A stretch of DNA of 64,000 nt from Schizochytrium sp. TIO01 (taxonomy: Eukaryota > Sar > Bigyra > Thraustochytrida > Thraustochytriidae), in the NCBI GenBank assembly GCA_004764695.1, contig SMSO01000036.1:2392001-2456000 (forward strand). Direction: 5' to 3'. This document shows, piece after piece, positions 32,090 through 43,500 of this stretch (position 1 is the first letter of the stretch; every line of letters begins with the position of its first letter). Below the pieces are notes generated by a model. The model worked only from the letters and a program-made list of their open reading frames with translations, was not told the DNA's origin and did not search any database. The translations under genes were made by a program, and so were the position numbers.

Positions 32090-33909
32090 GAGCCTGCTTC
32101 TACCTCAACCTATGTATTATCGTTTGACACAAAGGTCTTGGCAGCGCTCGAATATTATAAAAATATAGAGCTTAAGTGAACTCGTCCGGGTTTATAAACC
32201 TCAGATGCCAAGCTATTAGTCTATACTTTTGTACATCATGCATTATTATCTTTTTGTAGCCATGGTATTGCTGGAACTTCCATAGACCAATACTTCCCTC
32301 GGCGATTATAACCGTTAGACCAAATACCTAAACCATCTTTGTTGTATCTACTTTCTTAATTCACGTACTTTGAATGTTAATCTACTGCAATGGCATCGAT
32401 ATACCTTTTTACTTTTTCGATGAATTACAGAACCTAGTACGTAGGTATCACTCTTAAGAGGTAGCCTCCTTGTTTAATAGTTTGTTATCAATCTATTTGT
32501 TTCTTGTTGTCTTCCGTTTTGAAGTGTTCGTGTTATTTCGTGAAGTCCCATGTTCACAAAGAAGTGAAATTCGAGACAATGACAGGCACGACAAACTGAA
32601 TTGATATTTCCTCGCTCGACACGTTTTTTTTGTTGAACAAATCAGGAAACTAAGTTGGCCTCAAATCGAAATGGGGTTTTAAATCAAAATGAAATGTGTT
32701 AATACAAAAGAGCGACGGAAAAGGACACAATCAAAGTATGTAGGCTCAGTTTCAAAATAACTAAGAACACCATCGTATGAAATTACATTCTACTTTTCAA
32801 ACATATTATATTATATCTGCAACCAGTGCAAATTCTGTATGCTTTTAGATCCTAAAAGTACAATCGAAGAGGTCATAGGAAGCATCACTACCGCAAAGTA
32901 CATCTGACAATCTGCGAGTCAACACGTGCGCTTTAATTTTGCCTCCGTTCCCTTTCTAACCCCTGAATGTCTTGTTTGCTTTCAAAAGTCCCCAAACGTC
33001 ACATGCAAAAGCTATTTTCTTTCTCGTTCCTTTCCTCTATTTTCTGATAATTTCAAAAGATCGTGCTCTGACCATTGCAATGAGGCGCACTTATTTTAGT
33101 CACAAGGATTCATGTTTCGAATCAGTGTGCAATAAACGAGCAAGCGCAAACAACGAAAAGAAAAGTAGGTATATCTCGAACGCCCCTAAATAGTAGGGGT
33201 TCTGTACTTTTCGTCATATTATTATGCTTTTTGCAGAACCGTGCTATAAACACTCTCGGTTCTCTTCTACGAGGTAATTGAAGGCCAACCATCATGACAT
33301 CCAGTCTCAGGCATGTGTGTGGCTAAGCAGAAGTACTATATTATCCCTGGTCAGCTGGAAAAATCAAGTTGGAAAGAAACCTCTGCGTCTCCAGTGCTAA
33401 CGTTTATCAAAGCTGTTGAGTTTTTAGTGATCTCTTTAAATTAAAAGAAATCTGACTCGGTCGCCTTTCTTTTTACCTGAGTCAAACGTGACTCTACTGC
33501 CCGTGAAAGCAGACATTTTCTTTAAACTGAGATTTTATTCATATGGAAGCATTGCGCATACAATCTTGAGACTAGTGCTTCCTCCTCATGCAATATCCTT
33601 TGATTTAAGGTGCTGCCTATAAATTCTTAATGGTTTTCAACCCACGAGTCCATGCCTTGTCTTTTGCAGATTTTAACCTCTTGATTCTCTTTTAGCTAGC
33701 TATCGATGAGAGGCGGAACTGTTAGCAAACTCTATGCCACAGGTGAAAAAAAAGTGATGCCAATCATGATGGCAGAAAATTAGATATTTCGGTACCATGT
33801 TCAATAAAGGGGTAAGGATGATGGACGCAGCTTAGGCCGTAATAGCAGGAGCAGCAGAAAATGCCTGCTATCTTATAATAGCGGACGGTAGTTTGGCAGC
33901 CTCATAAAA
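32090..33909. other. AT-rich spacer, no gene seen
   Basis: No open frame above 75 codons with coding character and no RNA gene recognised. Confidence 0.5.
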
Positions 33910-34257
33910 TTAGCGCTCAATTTGCATTTTAGTACTCGAGTCTACGTGCTCTAGCATATCATGCTGATGAACTCGTTCCATTAAAGCAGTAACGCCAAAA
34001 TTATAATGATTGTGCTGATGTTTGAAGATATCAGACAATGATTTCTTCCAATGACCAGGTCCAAATAAATTTTCAAGACATTTACAAACACATCCACGTT
34101 TGCCGAACGGGCGACAGAGTTTATTACTAAATTTGAGAGTTGCATTGCATAAATGACAGCTCGATCCAATCCAGATGGGCCTGCAGCTCGACCTATGTAA
34201 AGCGATCGCTAGTTTAGTGGTTTGGCCTGGAACCCGTATTGTAGCTCCACAGAGCAA
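33910..34257 (-). CDS. Candidate Cys-rich coding fragment, unknown
   Basis: A minus frame of about 115 codons without an ATG near its 5' end. It contains CHLCNATLKFSNKLCRPFG followed by CVCKCLENLF, an arrangement that could be a zinc-binding finger. The rest (HNHYNFGVTALMERVHQHDM) is His-rich. It abuts the mitochondrial-derived insert on its right. It may be an exon or pseudogene fragment; no firm family. Confidence 0.2.
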   Translation of the reverse strand: MLCGATIRVPGQTTKLAIALHRSSCRPIWIGSSCHLCNATLKFSNKLCRPFGKRGCVCKCLENLFGPGHWKKSLSDIFKHQHNHYNFGVTALMERVHQHDMLEHVDSSTKMQIER

Positions 34258-34284
34258 ACAGATATCCGTAATTCATACCCGGGA

Positions 34285-34577
34285 TTAAACTTTTTCACTT
34301 CACCAACAGTTACTTCTCATTTGATTGTTACCTTTACTTTGTCTGCTTTGGTGTGGGTAGGTAAACTATATGTAGGTATTAAACATCACGGTATTCGTAT
34401 TTTGGGTGTTCTTTTGCCTGGAGTTATTCCTTTTGCAATGGTGCCTTTTTCCGTAGTTGTTGAACTTTTGAGTTTTTTTATTCCTCTAGCCGCATTGGGT
34501 ATTCGACTTTTTGCAAACATGATGGCTGGTCACATTCTTATGAAAGTTATTATAGGTTTTTGTTGGTCTATGCTACT
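34285..34577 (+). pseudogene. atp6: Mitochondrial atp6 (ATP synthase subunit a) fragment, probable NUMT
   Basis: The plus frame encodes the C-terminal half of F1Fo ATP synthase subunit a. It reads FFTSPTVTSHLIVTFTLSAL, later KHHGIRILGVLLPGVIPFAM, then LGIRLFANMMAGHILMKVII and GFCWSML. The IRLFANMMAGH helix carries the essential arginine of the proton channel and is diagnostic. There is no N-terminal half, no start codon at the homology boundary, and the frame passes into unrelated residues to a stop at about 34603. Codons are T-ending, unlike the nuclear genes around it. The fragment is uninterrupted, so the transfer looks recent. An assembly chimera with mitochondrial reads is the alternative. 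Confidence 0.75.
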
Positions 34578-34833
34578 ATCAATCAAACACAGATTTCACT
34601 GTTGAAGGTTCTACAAAGCCTTACTCCAACTATGTAGAACAAACATTATGTTCAAACTTGCATCCAAACGAAAAGAACAAAATTGAACTCATCCTCTGGA
34701 CAAACTGTTCTTACAAGACTTATTCTCAAAAACAAAATTAAGGCGGTTATGAAGGAAGAATATCTCCAAGATCTATTAAAATGCAATCGAAGAATAATCA
34801 AAGCTTGGGCTTATAGGGTGAAGTTTTAGGAAG
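34578..34833. other. Spacer between the atp6 fragment and the LRR-kinase-RBR gene
   Basis: About 255 bp, AT-rich. It should hold the 3' end of the minus-strand LRR-kinase-RBR gene; no canonical AATAAA was seen on that strand. Confidence 0.45.
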
Positions 34834-37516
34834 CTACTCTAGCTCAAATTCAGCCCCAACAATATCTGGAGTTAGCAACGGCTCGAGTTTAGCTCTCAGA
34901 ACGCTTGGAAGACTTCTGCCTTGTATATTTTCGCTCCAGTACATACGCAGACGCTCCGCACGAACCACTCGCCACGCCTCATGCACTTGCTCTGGAGAGT
35001 CAGGATAATATAAGTCGACACTACGTCTTCTGCTGCATTTTCTTATATGAGTGTAGCAAGCTTGCTTGTTCTTGGAGCTGTATTCAAGACACCAAGCACA
35101 AAACCGATGCCCGCAGCCACCATTGCCACAGATCACAGCAGAGCATCCCTCAAATTCGTCAAAGCGAGCCTTACAATTTGGACAGCTCGTAATCAAGAGT
35201 TTTTCTTTCATGTGCTGCAAATGCATCTTTGCTTCTAAGCTCAGCCCGCCTTCTTCAAGAATCACTGCCATGCGCTTTTCAATCTCCTCTTCGACCCGAA
35301 CTAAAGCATCGCTTTCCGCTTTCATCTGCGCGATCCGCAAAAGGTGTCTCAGAGCCCTTGGCGCAAGGCGCGCAATATCTTGGCCCATGATTCTTCCATC
35401 GCATTTAACCTCCACGCATTTCATCGTTCCATCGGCACCCACAGTCACAGAGGCTTCTGGGTCCGTAGCAGCTTCTACTGAGCTTGCGATACAGTCTCGG
35501 CAAAGGAAATGTTCTCTCTCGCAGCACGTGCCCTCGGAAAGCGGGATGTCATCCAAGCATACAGGACACCTTACTAAAGGGTCTGCGGCAACCCCGAATG
35601 CCTCAAGCGCTTCAACGGCACTTGGACGATGCTCAGGATTTATCGCTTTGAGAGAGTTTATGAGCGACTGTATTGCAGATGTTCGCTCACGGGGATATAG
35701 CTTCTCTAGGACTACACCCACAGAGTACATATCCATTGCAGTTTCGAACCTGTCTACGGGCCCAGTCTGCAATTCAGGAGCAAGGTACTGTGCCGTCGCC
35801 TGAAGAGATGTGTATGTTGCTGTGGAATCCGCTACTTTCATACCATCGAAATCCCCAAGCAGTGGGGTCTCGATACTCGTGAGGAAGATGTTCTCTGGCT
35901 TGATGTCGCAGTGTACGATGTTCAGAGCATGCATGTCAGCCACCCCAATGAGTAAGCCTGAGGCAAGTCGGTTCCGCGTAGCTTTGTCTGCGTTGGGGTG
36001 TTTTTCAATCCACTCCGCCAAGTTGCCTTGCTCGTAGAAAGGCATCACGATGCATCCGCGTGGTACTTCGTGTACGATACTAACGAAGGCACCGATAATG
36101 CGGATTACATGATGCGAAGCTACCTTGCCTAGATTCGCAACCTGCGTGTAGAATGCCCTAATTTGACTTGGATGCCCGAGTTGAAACTGCTTCAGAACGA
36201 GGCTTCTGCCGGTGCTGTCTAACACCTTTTGTACTGTCTTACCACCCCTTGAAGCCAGAAGCTCTCCAACAGGCTGGAAATCCGAAATTTCTACGTTTGC
36301 TAGCCAGAGATCAGAACAAGCCACCTCAAGGACACCGTCTGCACTTACATGTACCTTTTTGAGCCATGCTTGGTTTTTTAGTAGTTCTGGGTAATGCTCC
36401 TGCGCGTGTTGCAGAGTTTCGGCAAGTTTATGCCGAAATGTTTTGCTCAGCTCGACAGGGCTACCTTCGGAGAGAATAAGCTCTTGTTTTTTGATTCGAC
36501 GCTCGAAGTACGCTTTATCTTCTTCCTCCAGGCCCTTCCCCTCGAGGTCTCTTTTGGCTCTCTTGATAATTTCCGTCGCATCTCGCGACCTGCCAAGTTT
36601 CTCGTATAGCTCTTCAACACAAGAGACATTGGTTTCCTTCGAACTCAAAAGTACATAGTCGTATAACTCCGCAATGTCCTCCGGTGAAAGAGTGATAGGT
36701 TCATCTACCTTGAAGTCTTGCGTTGATTTCTCCAAAGCATCAAATACTGAGCTAATAGCGCACAGTACTTCTGTCACTGTGCCACGAAACGTATCTCCTT
36801 TCAGGTCTTCAAGCTCTTCCTGCAGAGCATTTTGAAGTTCAGAAAGCTCAGGCTTCAGTCTCGTGGCCTTTTCAGGCTCCCTCATAGCAACCCTGAATGC
36901 GTCACCAAGTCCCAACTCACTCACTCGCAAGATGACTTTTTCCACCGCTGCTTCGCTTCGTTGATTAACGTTACTCTGATAACTGCTTTGGCTCGCCTTG
37001 TACTCTTTGACGCACTTGTCAGCCCGACCAAGCAACTCCTGGCAGCCTTTGAAGTCAGCCGCACATGCACGTTCAACCGATGATGTGCCACTTATGCTCA
37101 GACCCTGCAACAAACTGGCAAGCCTTTCCTTAAAGTCACGAACTTGAATCTCATTGCTTTCGTAGAACCCAGTCCGAACCCAAGGGTGCACATTTTGCAC
37201 GAGTGAACGCAGGCGCATTCTTTCATCGTTTCGCTCCGCAATGAGCTGAGATAAACCAGCCGGAGAGCTTTCACGAATCCGGGCTTGGCAAGATTCTAAT
37301 CGTTCTTTGGAGTTCGTGATGTCACTGGAAGTCTGTTTCAACTTCAATTGAACAAAGTGGCCTTGAATGACTGGTCCTGCGAACTCCTCAAACAATGCAA
37401 TCGCGGTCTGCAGGGAGTCCTCTCTAGCCACACCAAGGCCTGCCCGCGTGTGCGAGACTTCCTTGGCGAGTTGGACCACGTCAGCAAAGCTCACCCCACC
37501 CATGTCCGGTGGTTCT
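34834..37516 (-). CDS. Last exon of the LRR gene: coiled coil, protein kinase and RBR-like zinc modules
   Basis: Read alone from ATG 37503 this is an 889-aa protein; numbering here follows that ATG. Residues 1-400 are charged and helical (coiled coil likely). Residues 410-640 are a protein kinase: Gly-rich turn SRGGKT (418-423), VAIK-type lysine K438 (LVLKQF), catalytic loop HCDIKPEN (531-538), metal site D551 in DFDG (551-554, normally DFG), APE at 576-578. A RING-like finger follows (C646, C649, C660, H665, C668, C671), then a helical spacer. The Cys cluster C774 to C823 (CPNC, EGC, CGHRFCAWC, then C816, H819, C823) resembles RING2 of RBR ligases, where the Cys of the (G)GC motif forms the ubiquitin thioester; here that would be C787. 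A canonical IBR between the two fingers is not obvious. GC-rich coding codons throughout. Confidence 0.9.
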
Positions 37517-40500
37517 CTGAGGTATGGTTGGCGAAACGCAGTAATAGCAGATGCTCAAGTCAGGATTCCATTCGATAGATGCTTCAGCACAGCTCGTGCA
37601 CCAGACATTTATTTCAATCACGACGGAGAGACTCAATACCCCTACACCAAAGAATCAAACTTACATAGCATCTTCTGAGCTCTTGGGCTCTGGACAAGGT
37701 TCGTTCCCCTCATGAATGGAGACACAGGAATCAGGGTCCGGGGCTGTAATATCCTCTCCAGGAGTACACACCTTTGCAAACAATTCTTTGGGGGTTATGT
37801 AGCCTCCAAACTCACACCTGTGTCAAGTCAATCAAATATTCAATACGAGGTCTCGTGAGAACAACAATTCGTGAATTTCAAGACAGCCTTGCAGCTCCAG
37901 GACCGACATTGATGACACAGCCTAGGCAAACCTGACAGCTAGCTGCGAGCGACGACGGAACTTACCAGATTCTAACAGAAGGGCATGTTTTGTGCAGAGA
38001 TTTAGCAATTGCCTTGGCGCCGTCGATGCCGATGTTATTGTGTTGGAGACTGTGTGGTCACCAATAAGCGATTGCAATGTCGCGACATGTCAGTTCAGTG
38101 CGTTCGATTCTCGACGGTATTGAGCCGCACCCATATACTGCACCACTCTCCTTTCCTTGTGTTCGATCTTGGGATTTGGCAAAAGGCCGCTTCGGTTGTT
38201 GCTCTTTACCAACGGTTCACCCATTTATTCCCTGCATTCCTCATGTCCGTAAATATTTAGTGCTCTTTCATTGACTGTTTCTTTCTCGCTCTGTATTTCC
38301 TTTTTTTTTCTCTCTCTCTCTCCAGTTTCGAATCTCAGCGCGCAGCTCTCTTTCTGCCCTCTTTCTGCTCTACAAACGTACTCCAATTGAGTGAGGTTTT
38401 TGCATCCCTTCAGTGCTTTGGCGACTGCCTTTGCGCCCTCAGAGCCAATGTTGTTCTGCTTAAGACTGTGTACGAGTATTTTCCATTCGTTGTGCAATAC
38501 AATTATTACGCGTCAGTCACTTGAGTGTTTTCCAATACTCCAAACAAGCGCTTCCCCGCCACCACAGGAACCCAAACAGCGTTCTCAACGTCATGTTCTG
38601 TATGTGCTGTATCTCTATAATTCTTCTCTCCTCAATCAATGAAACGTTGTGCATTCTGTTTCCATGATAACTCATCACCGTTGCTATCTCTTGCTCTGTT
38701 CCTGAAAGCGCTTCTTCAAGATCTACCGCCCAATCTTGAACTTTATGTCCTCAATTCTCTGTCTTTGCAAGGTGACTTTCCCGTTTTATCAACTTCGCAA
38801 CTCAGCGCAGCGCAAGTTTTCGATTTTACGAACGTACTTCACTATCGTCAGCTTCTCGCAACCCTCAAGAGCGTTGGCGACTGCCTTTGCGCCCTCTGTG
38901 CCAATGTTGTTCTCGCCAAGACTGTGGAGTAAATATCAAATATCATTCGTTGTGCAATCCAATGATTACAAGTCAGTCAGTCAGTCAATCAGTCAGTGAG
39001 ATCGTGAACTGCTTTCATGTCTGCGTCTCAAGTTCTTCTGCGAAGCAATACTTCTTCAACTTCACAACACTGATTCTCTACATTCGCATTCTCTGCTCTG
39101 CTCTGTCTGTCTTTGCATCATTCGTCCTCAGCATTCGAAATCCTACTCATCGCTTTTGACAGTTCTTTTTGAGTTTGTTTTCACATCATTTCTTCGGTTC
39201 TTTCTTTCCAAACAAAGGAACTCTTCTGCAACACATATTTTTTTCTCTCTTTGGTCTCTCTTCTTTCTTTCGTTCCGAGTCGACCATTTCTCTTCTTTTT
39301 CTTTTTCTTTTTCGTTTTCGCATCTCAAAGACTGAAATGAAATACGAAACAGCAGACTTTTCCAAACGTACTACAATTCAGTGAGGTCTTTGCATCCCTT
39401 CAGTGCTTTGGCGACTGCCTTTGCGCCCTCAGAGCCAATGTTGTTCTGCTCAAGACTGTGTACGAGTATTTTTCATTCGTTGTGCAATACAATTATTACG
39501 CGTCAGTCACTTGAGTGTTTTCCAATTCTCCAAACAAGAAGGAACTCTTCTGCAACACATATTTTCTCTCTTTGGTCTCTCTTCTTTCTTTCGTTCCGAG
39601 TCGACCATTTCTCTTCTTTTTCTTTTTCGTTTTCGCATCCCAAAGACTGAAATGAAATACGAAACAGCAGACTTTTCCAAACGTACTCCAATGTAGTGAG
39701 GTCTTTGCATCCCTTCAGTACTTCGGCGACTGCCTTTGCGCCCTCAGAGCCAATGTTGTTCTGCTCAAGACTGTGTACGAGTATTTTCCATTCGTTGTGC
39801 AATACAATTATTACGCGTCAGTCACTTGAGTGTTGCTTTCCAATACTCCAAACAAGCGCTCCCCCGCCACCACAGGAACCCAAACGGCGTTCTCAACGTC
39901 ATGTTCTGTATGTGCTGTATCTCTATAATTCTTCTCTCCTCCATCAACGAAACGTTGTGCATTCTGTTTCCATGATAACTCATCACCGTTGCTATCTCTT
40001 GCTCTGTTCCTGAAAGCGCTTCTTCAAGTTCTGTCGCCCAATCTTGAACTTTATGTCCTCAATTCTCTGTCTTTGCAAGGTGACTTTCCCGTTTTATCAA
40101 CTTCGCAACTCAGCGCAGCGCAAGTTTTCAATTCTACGAACGTACTTCACTATTGTCAGCTTCTCGCAACCCTCAAGAGCGTTGGCGACTGCCTTTGCGC
40201 CCTCTGTGCCAATGTTGTTCTCGCCAAGACTGTGGAGTAAATATCAAATATCATTCGTTGTGCAATCCAATGATTACAAGTCAGTCAGTCAGTCAATCAG
40301 TCAGTGAGATCGTGAACTGCTTTTATGTCTGCGTCTCAAGTTCTTCTGCGAAGCAATACTTCTACAACTTCACAACACTGATTCTCTACATTCGCATTCT
40401 CTGCTCTGCTCTGTCTGTCTTTGCATCATTCGTCCTCAGCATTCAAAATCCTACTCATCGCTTTTGACAGTTCTTTTAGAGTTTGTTTTCACATCATTTC

Positions 40501-43500
40501 TTCGGTTCTTTCTTTCCAAACAAAGGAACTCTTCTGCAACACATATTTTCTCTCTTTGGTCTCTCTTCTTTCTTTCGTTCCGATTCGACCATTTCTTTTT
40601 TTTTTTCTTTTTCGTTTTCGCATCTCAAAGACTGAAATGAAATACGAAACAGCAGACTTTTCCAAACGTACTACAATTCAGTGAGGTTTTTGCATCCCTT
40701 CAGTACTTCGGCGACTGCCTTTGCGCCCTCAGAGCCAATGTTGTTGTCCCCAATACTGTGTTTGGTTGGGTATCCCATTCGTTGTGCAATACAATCAATA
40801 CTACTCAGTCAATCGCTGTCCATCTGAATGCCTTCTTTCTTCTCGTGTCTTCAGAGAACTAAGAATGTCTCTCTCAGCGCCATTCTTCGTTGTCTCTGCA
40901 ATATTCATCCGCACTTTCAAATTCACCACTTTCGTGGGAGTGCGATTTCTCTATTTTTTTATTTTTTCCCCCCCAAATAATCGAATTTTGCTTATTCTTC
41001 CTTGCAACTTTAATCTTTGAAAGAGTGTTCTTGAAAGATCATATATGTGTTCGCTCTTTCTTTTGTGCGTCTGTTTTATTACTTTCTCTCATTCTCTCTT
41101 TCCGAACCATAACGCATCGATAGTATGATGGTACCATAACTACTGCGCAGTGGAGATTCAACACGATCATAAAACATACCTCAATATGGTGAGATTATCA
41201 CGATCTTTCAGTGCGTTTGCGATGGCTTTTATGCCCTCTTCGCCAACGTTGTTCTGGTCAAGACTGTGTTCATGTCATTGGTTGTTAGAAGAGAATATTT
41301 TCAAAGTTAGTAAAAAGCTGCATTACTTGAGAAGTGTTCTTTTAACATCACTACTCGAATGGCAGAACTTTCTCTCTTTTCGCTGTGAGGAATCGTTGTT
41401 CTGAAGAGTCTTCCTTCTCTCGATAAGTACCAACATTTAAGCAACACGTATATTGCTTCTGTACACTTCATTGTTGTTCTGCAAACTTTTACTCCGATTA
41501 CACCTTCCTTTTTTATATTATATTATTTTTTCATGTTTTTCAATTAAAAATTAAAATGAACAATTGGTACTGTTCTTTTCCTCTTTGAAAGAAGGCCCCC
41601 ATCACTAACTACCAATGTGGGTACTCTTTCAAACAGCTGTTGTATAGACTTATATATCAATCAAACGTACCTCAAGTCAGTGAGACTCTTGCATCCCTCC
41701 AGAGCGATTGCGATGGCCTTTGCGCCCTCTGTGCCGATTTTGTTGTAATCGAGGCTGTTTTGTGCAACACAACAAATACGAGTCAGTCAGTCAACCGCTT
41801 TCATGTCTGCGTCTCAAGTTCTTCTGCGAAACAATACTTCTACAACTTCACAACACTGATTCTCTACATTCGCATTCTCTGCTCTGCTCTGTCTGTCTTT
41901 GCATCATTCGTCCTCAGCATTCAAAATCCTACTCATCGCTTTTGACAGTTCTTTTTGAGTTTGTTTTCACATCATTTCTTCGGTTCTTTCTTTCCAAACA
42001 AAGGAACTCTTCTGCAACACATATTTTCTCTCTTTGGTCTCTCTTCTTTCTTTCGTTCCGAGTCGACCATTTCTCTTCTTTTTCTTTTTCGTTTTCGCAT
42101 CCCAAAGACTGAAATGAAATACGAAACAGCAGACTTTTCCAAACGTACTCCAATGTAGTGAGGTCTTTGCATCCCTTCAGTGCTTTGGCGACTGCCTTTG
42201 CGCCCTCAGAGCCAATGTTGTTCTGGTAAAGACTGTGTACGAGTATTTTCCATTCGTTGTGCAATACAATTATTACGCGTCAGTCACTTGAGTGTTGTTT
42301 TCCAATACTCCAAACAAGCGCTCCCCCGCCACCACAGGAACCCAAACAGCGTTCTCAACGTCATGTTCTGTATGTGCTGTATCTCTATAATTCTTCTCTC
42401 CTCAATCAATGAAACGTTGTGCATTCTGTTTCCATGATAACTCATCACCGTTGCTATCTCTTGCTCTGTTCCTGAAAGCGCTTCTTCAAGTTCTGTCGCC
42501 CAATCTTGAACTTTATGTCTGTCTTTGCAAGGTGACTTTCCCGTTTTATCAACTTCGCAACTCAGCGCAGCGCAAGTTTTCGATTCTACGAACGTACTTC
42601 ACTATTGTCAGCTTCTCGCAACCCTCAAGAGCGTTGGCGACGGCCTTTGCGCCCTCTGTGCCAATGTTGTTCTGTGAAAGACTGTGTAGTAAATAGCAAA
42701 TATCATTCGTTGTTCAATCCAATGAATACAAGTCAGTCAGTCAGTCAGTCAATCAGTCAGTGAGATCGTGAACTGCTTTTATGTCTGCGTCTCAAGTTCT
42801 TCTGCGAAGCAATACTTCTACAACTTCACAACACTGATTCTCTACATTCGCATTCTCTGCTCTGCTCTGTCTGTCTTTGCATCATTCGTCCTCAGCATTC
42901 AAAATCCTACTCATCGCTTTTGACAGTTCTTTTTGAGTTTGTTTTCACATCATTTCTTCGGTTCTTTCTTTCCAAACAAAGGAACTCTTCTGCAACACAT
43001 ATTTTCTCTCTTTGGTCTCTCTTCTTTCTTTCGTTCCGAGTCGACCATTTCTTTTTTTTTTTTTTCTTTTTCTTTTTCCTTTTCCTTTTCGCATCTCAAA
43101 GACTGAGATGAAATACGAAACAACAGACTTTTCCAAACGTACTACAATGTAGTGAGGTTTTTGCATCCCTTCAGTACTTCGGCGACTGCCTTTGCGCCCT
43201 CAGAGCCAATGTTGTTGTCCCCAATACTGTGTTTGGTTGGGTATCCCATTCGTTGTGCAGCACAATCAATACTACTCAGTCAATCGCTGTCCATCTGAAT
43301 GCCTTCTTTCTTCTCGTGTCTTTAGAGAACTAAGAATGTCTCTCTCAGCGCCATTCTTCGTTGTCTCTGCAATATTCATCCGCACTTTCAAATTCACCAC
43401 TTTCGTGGGATTGGGATTTCTCATTTTTTTCATTTTCCCCCCCCAAATAATCGAATTTTGCTTATTCTTCCTTGCAACTTTAATCTTTGAAAGAGAGTTC

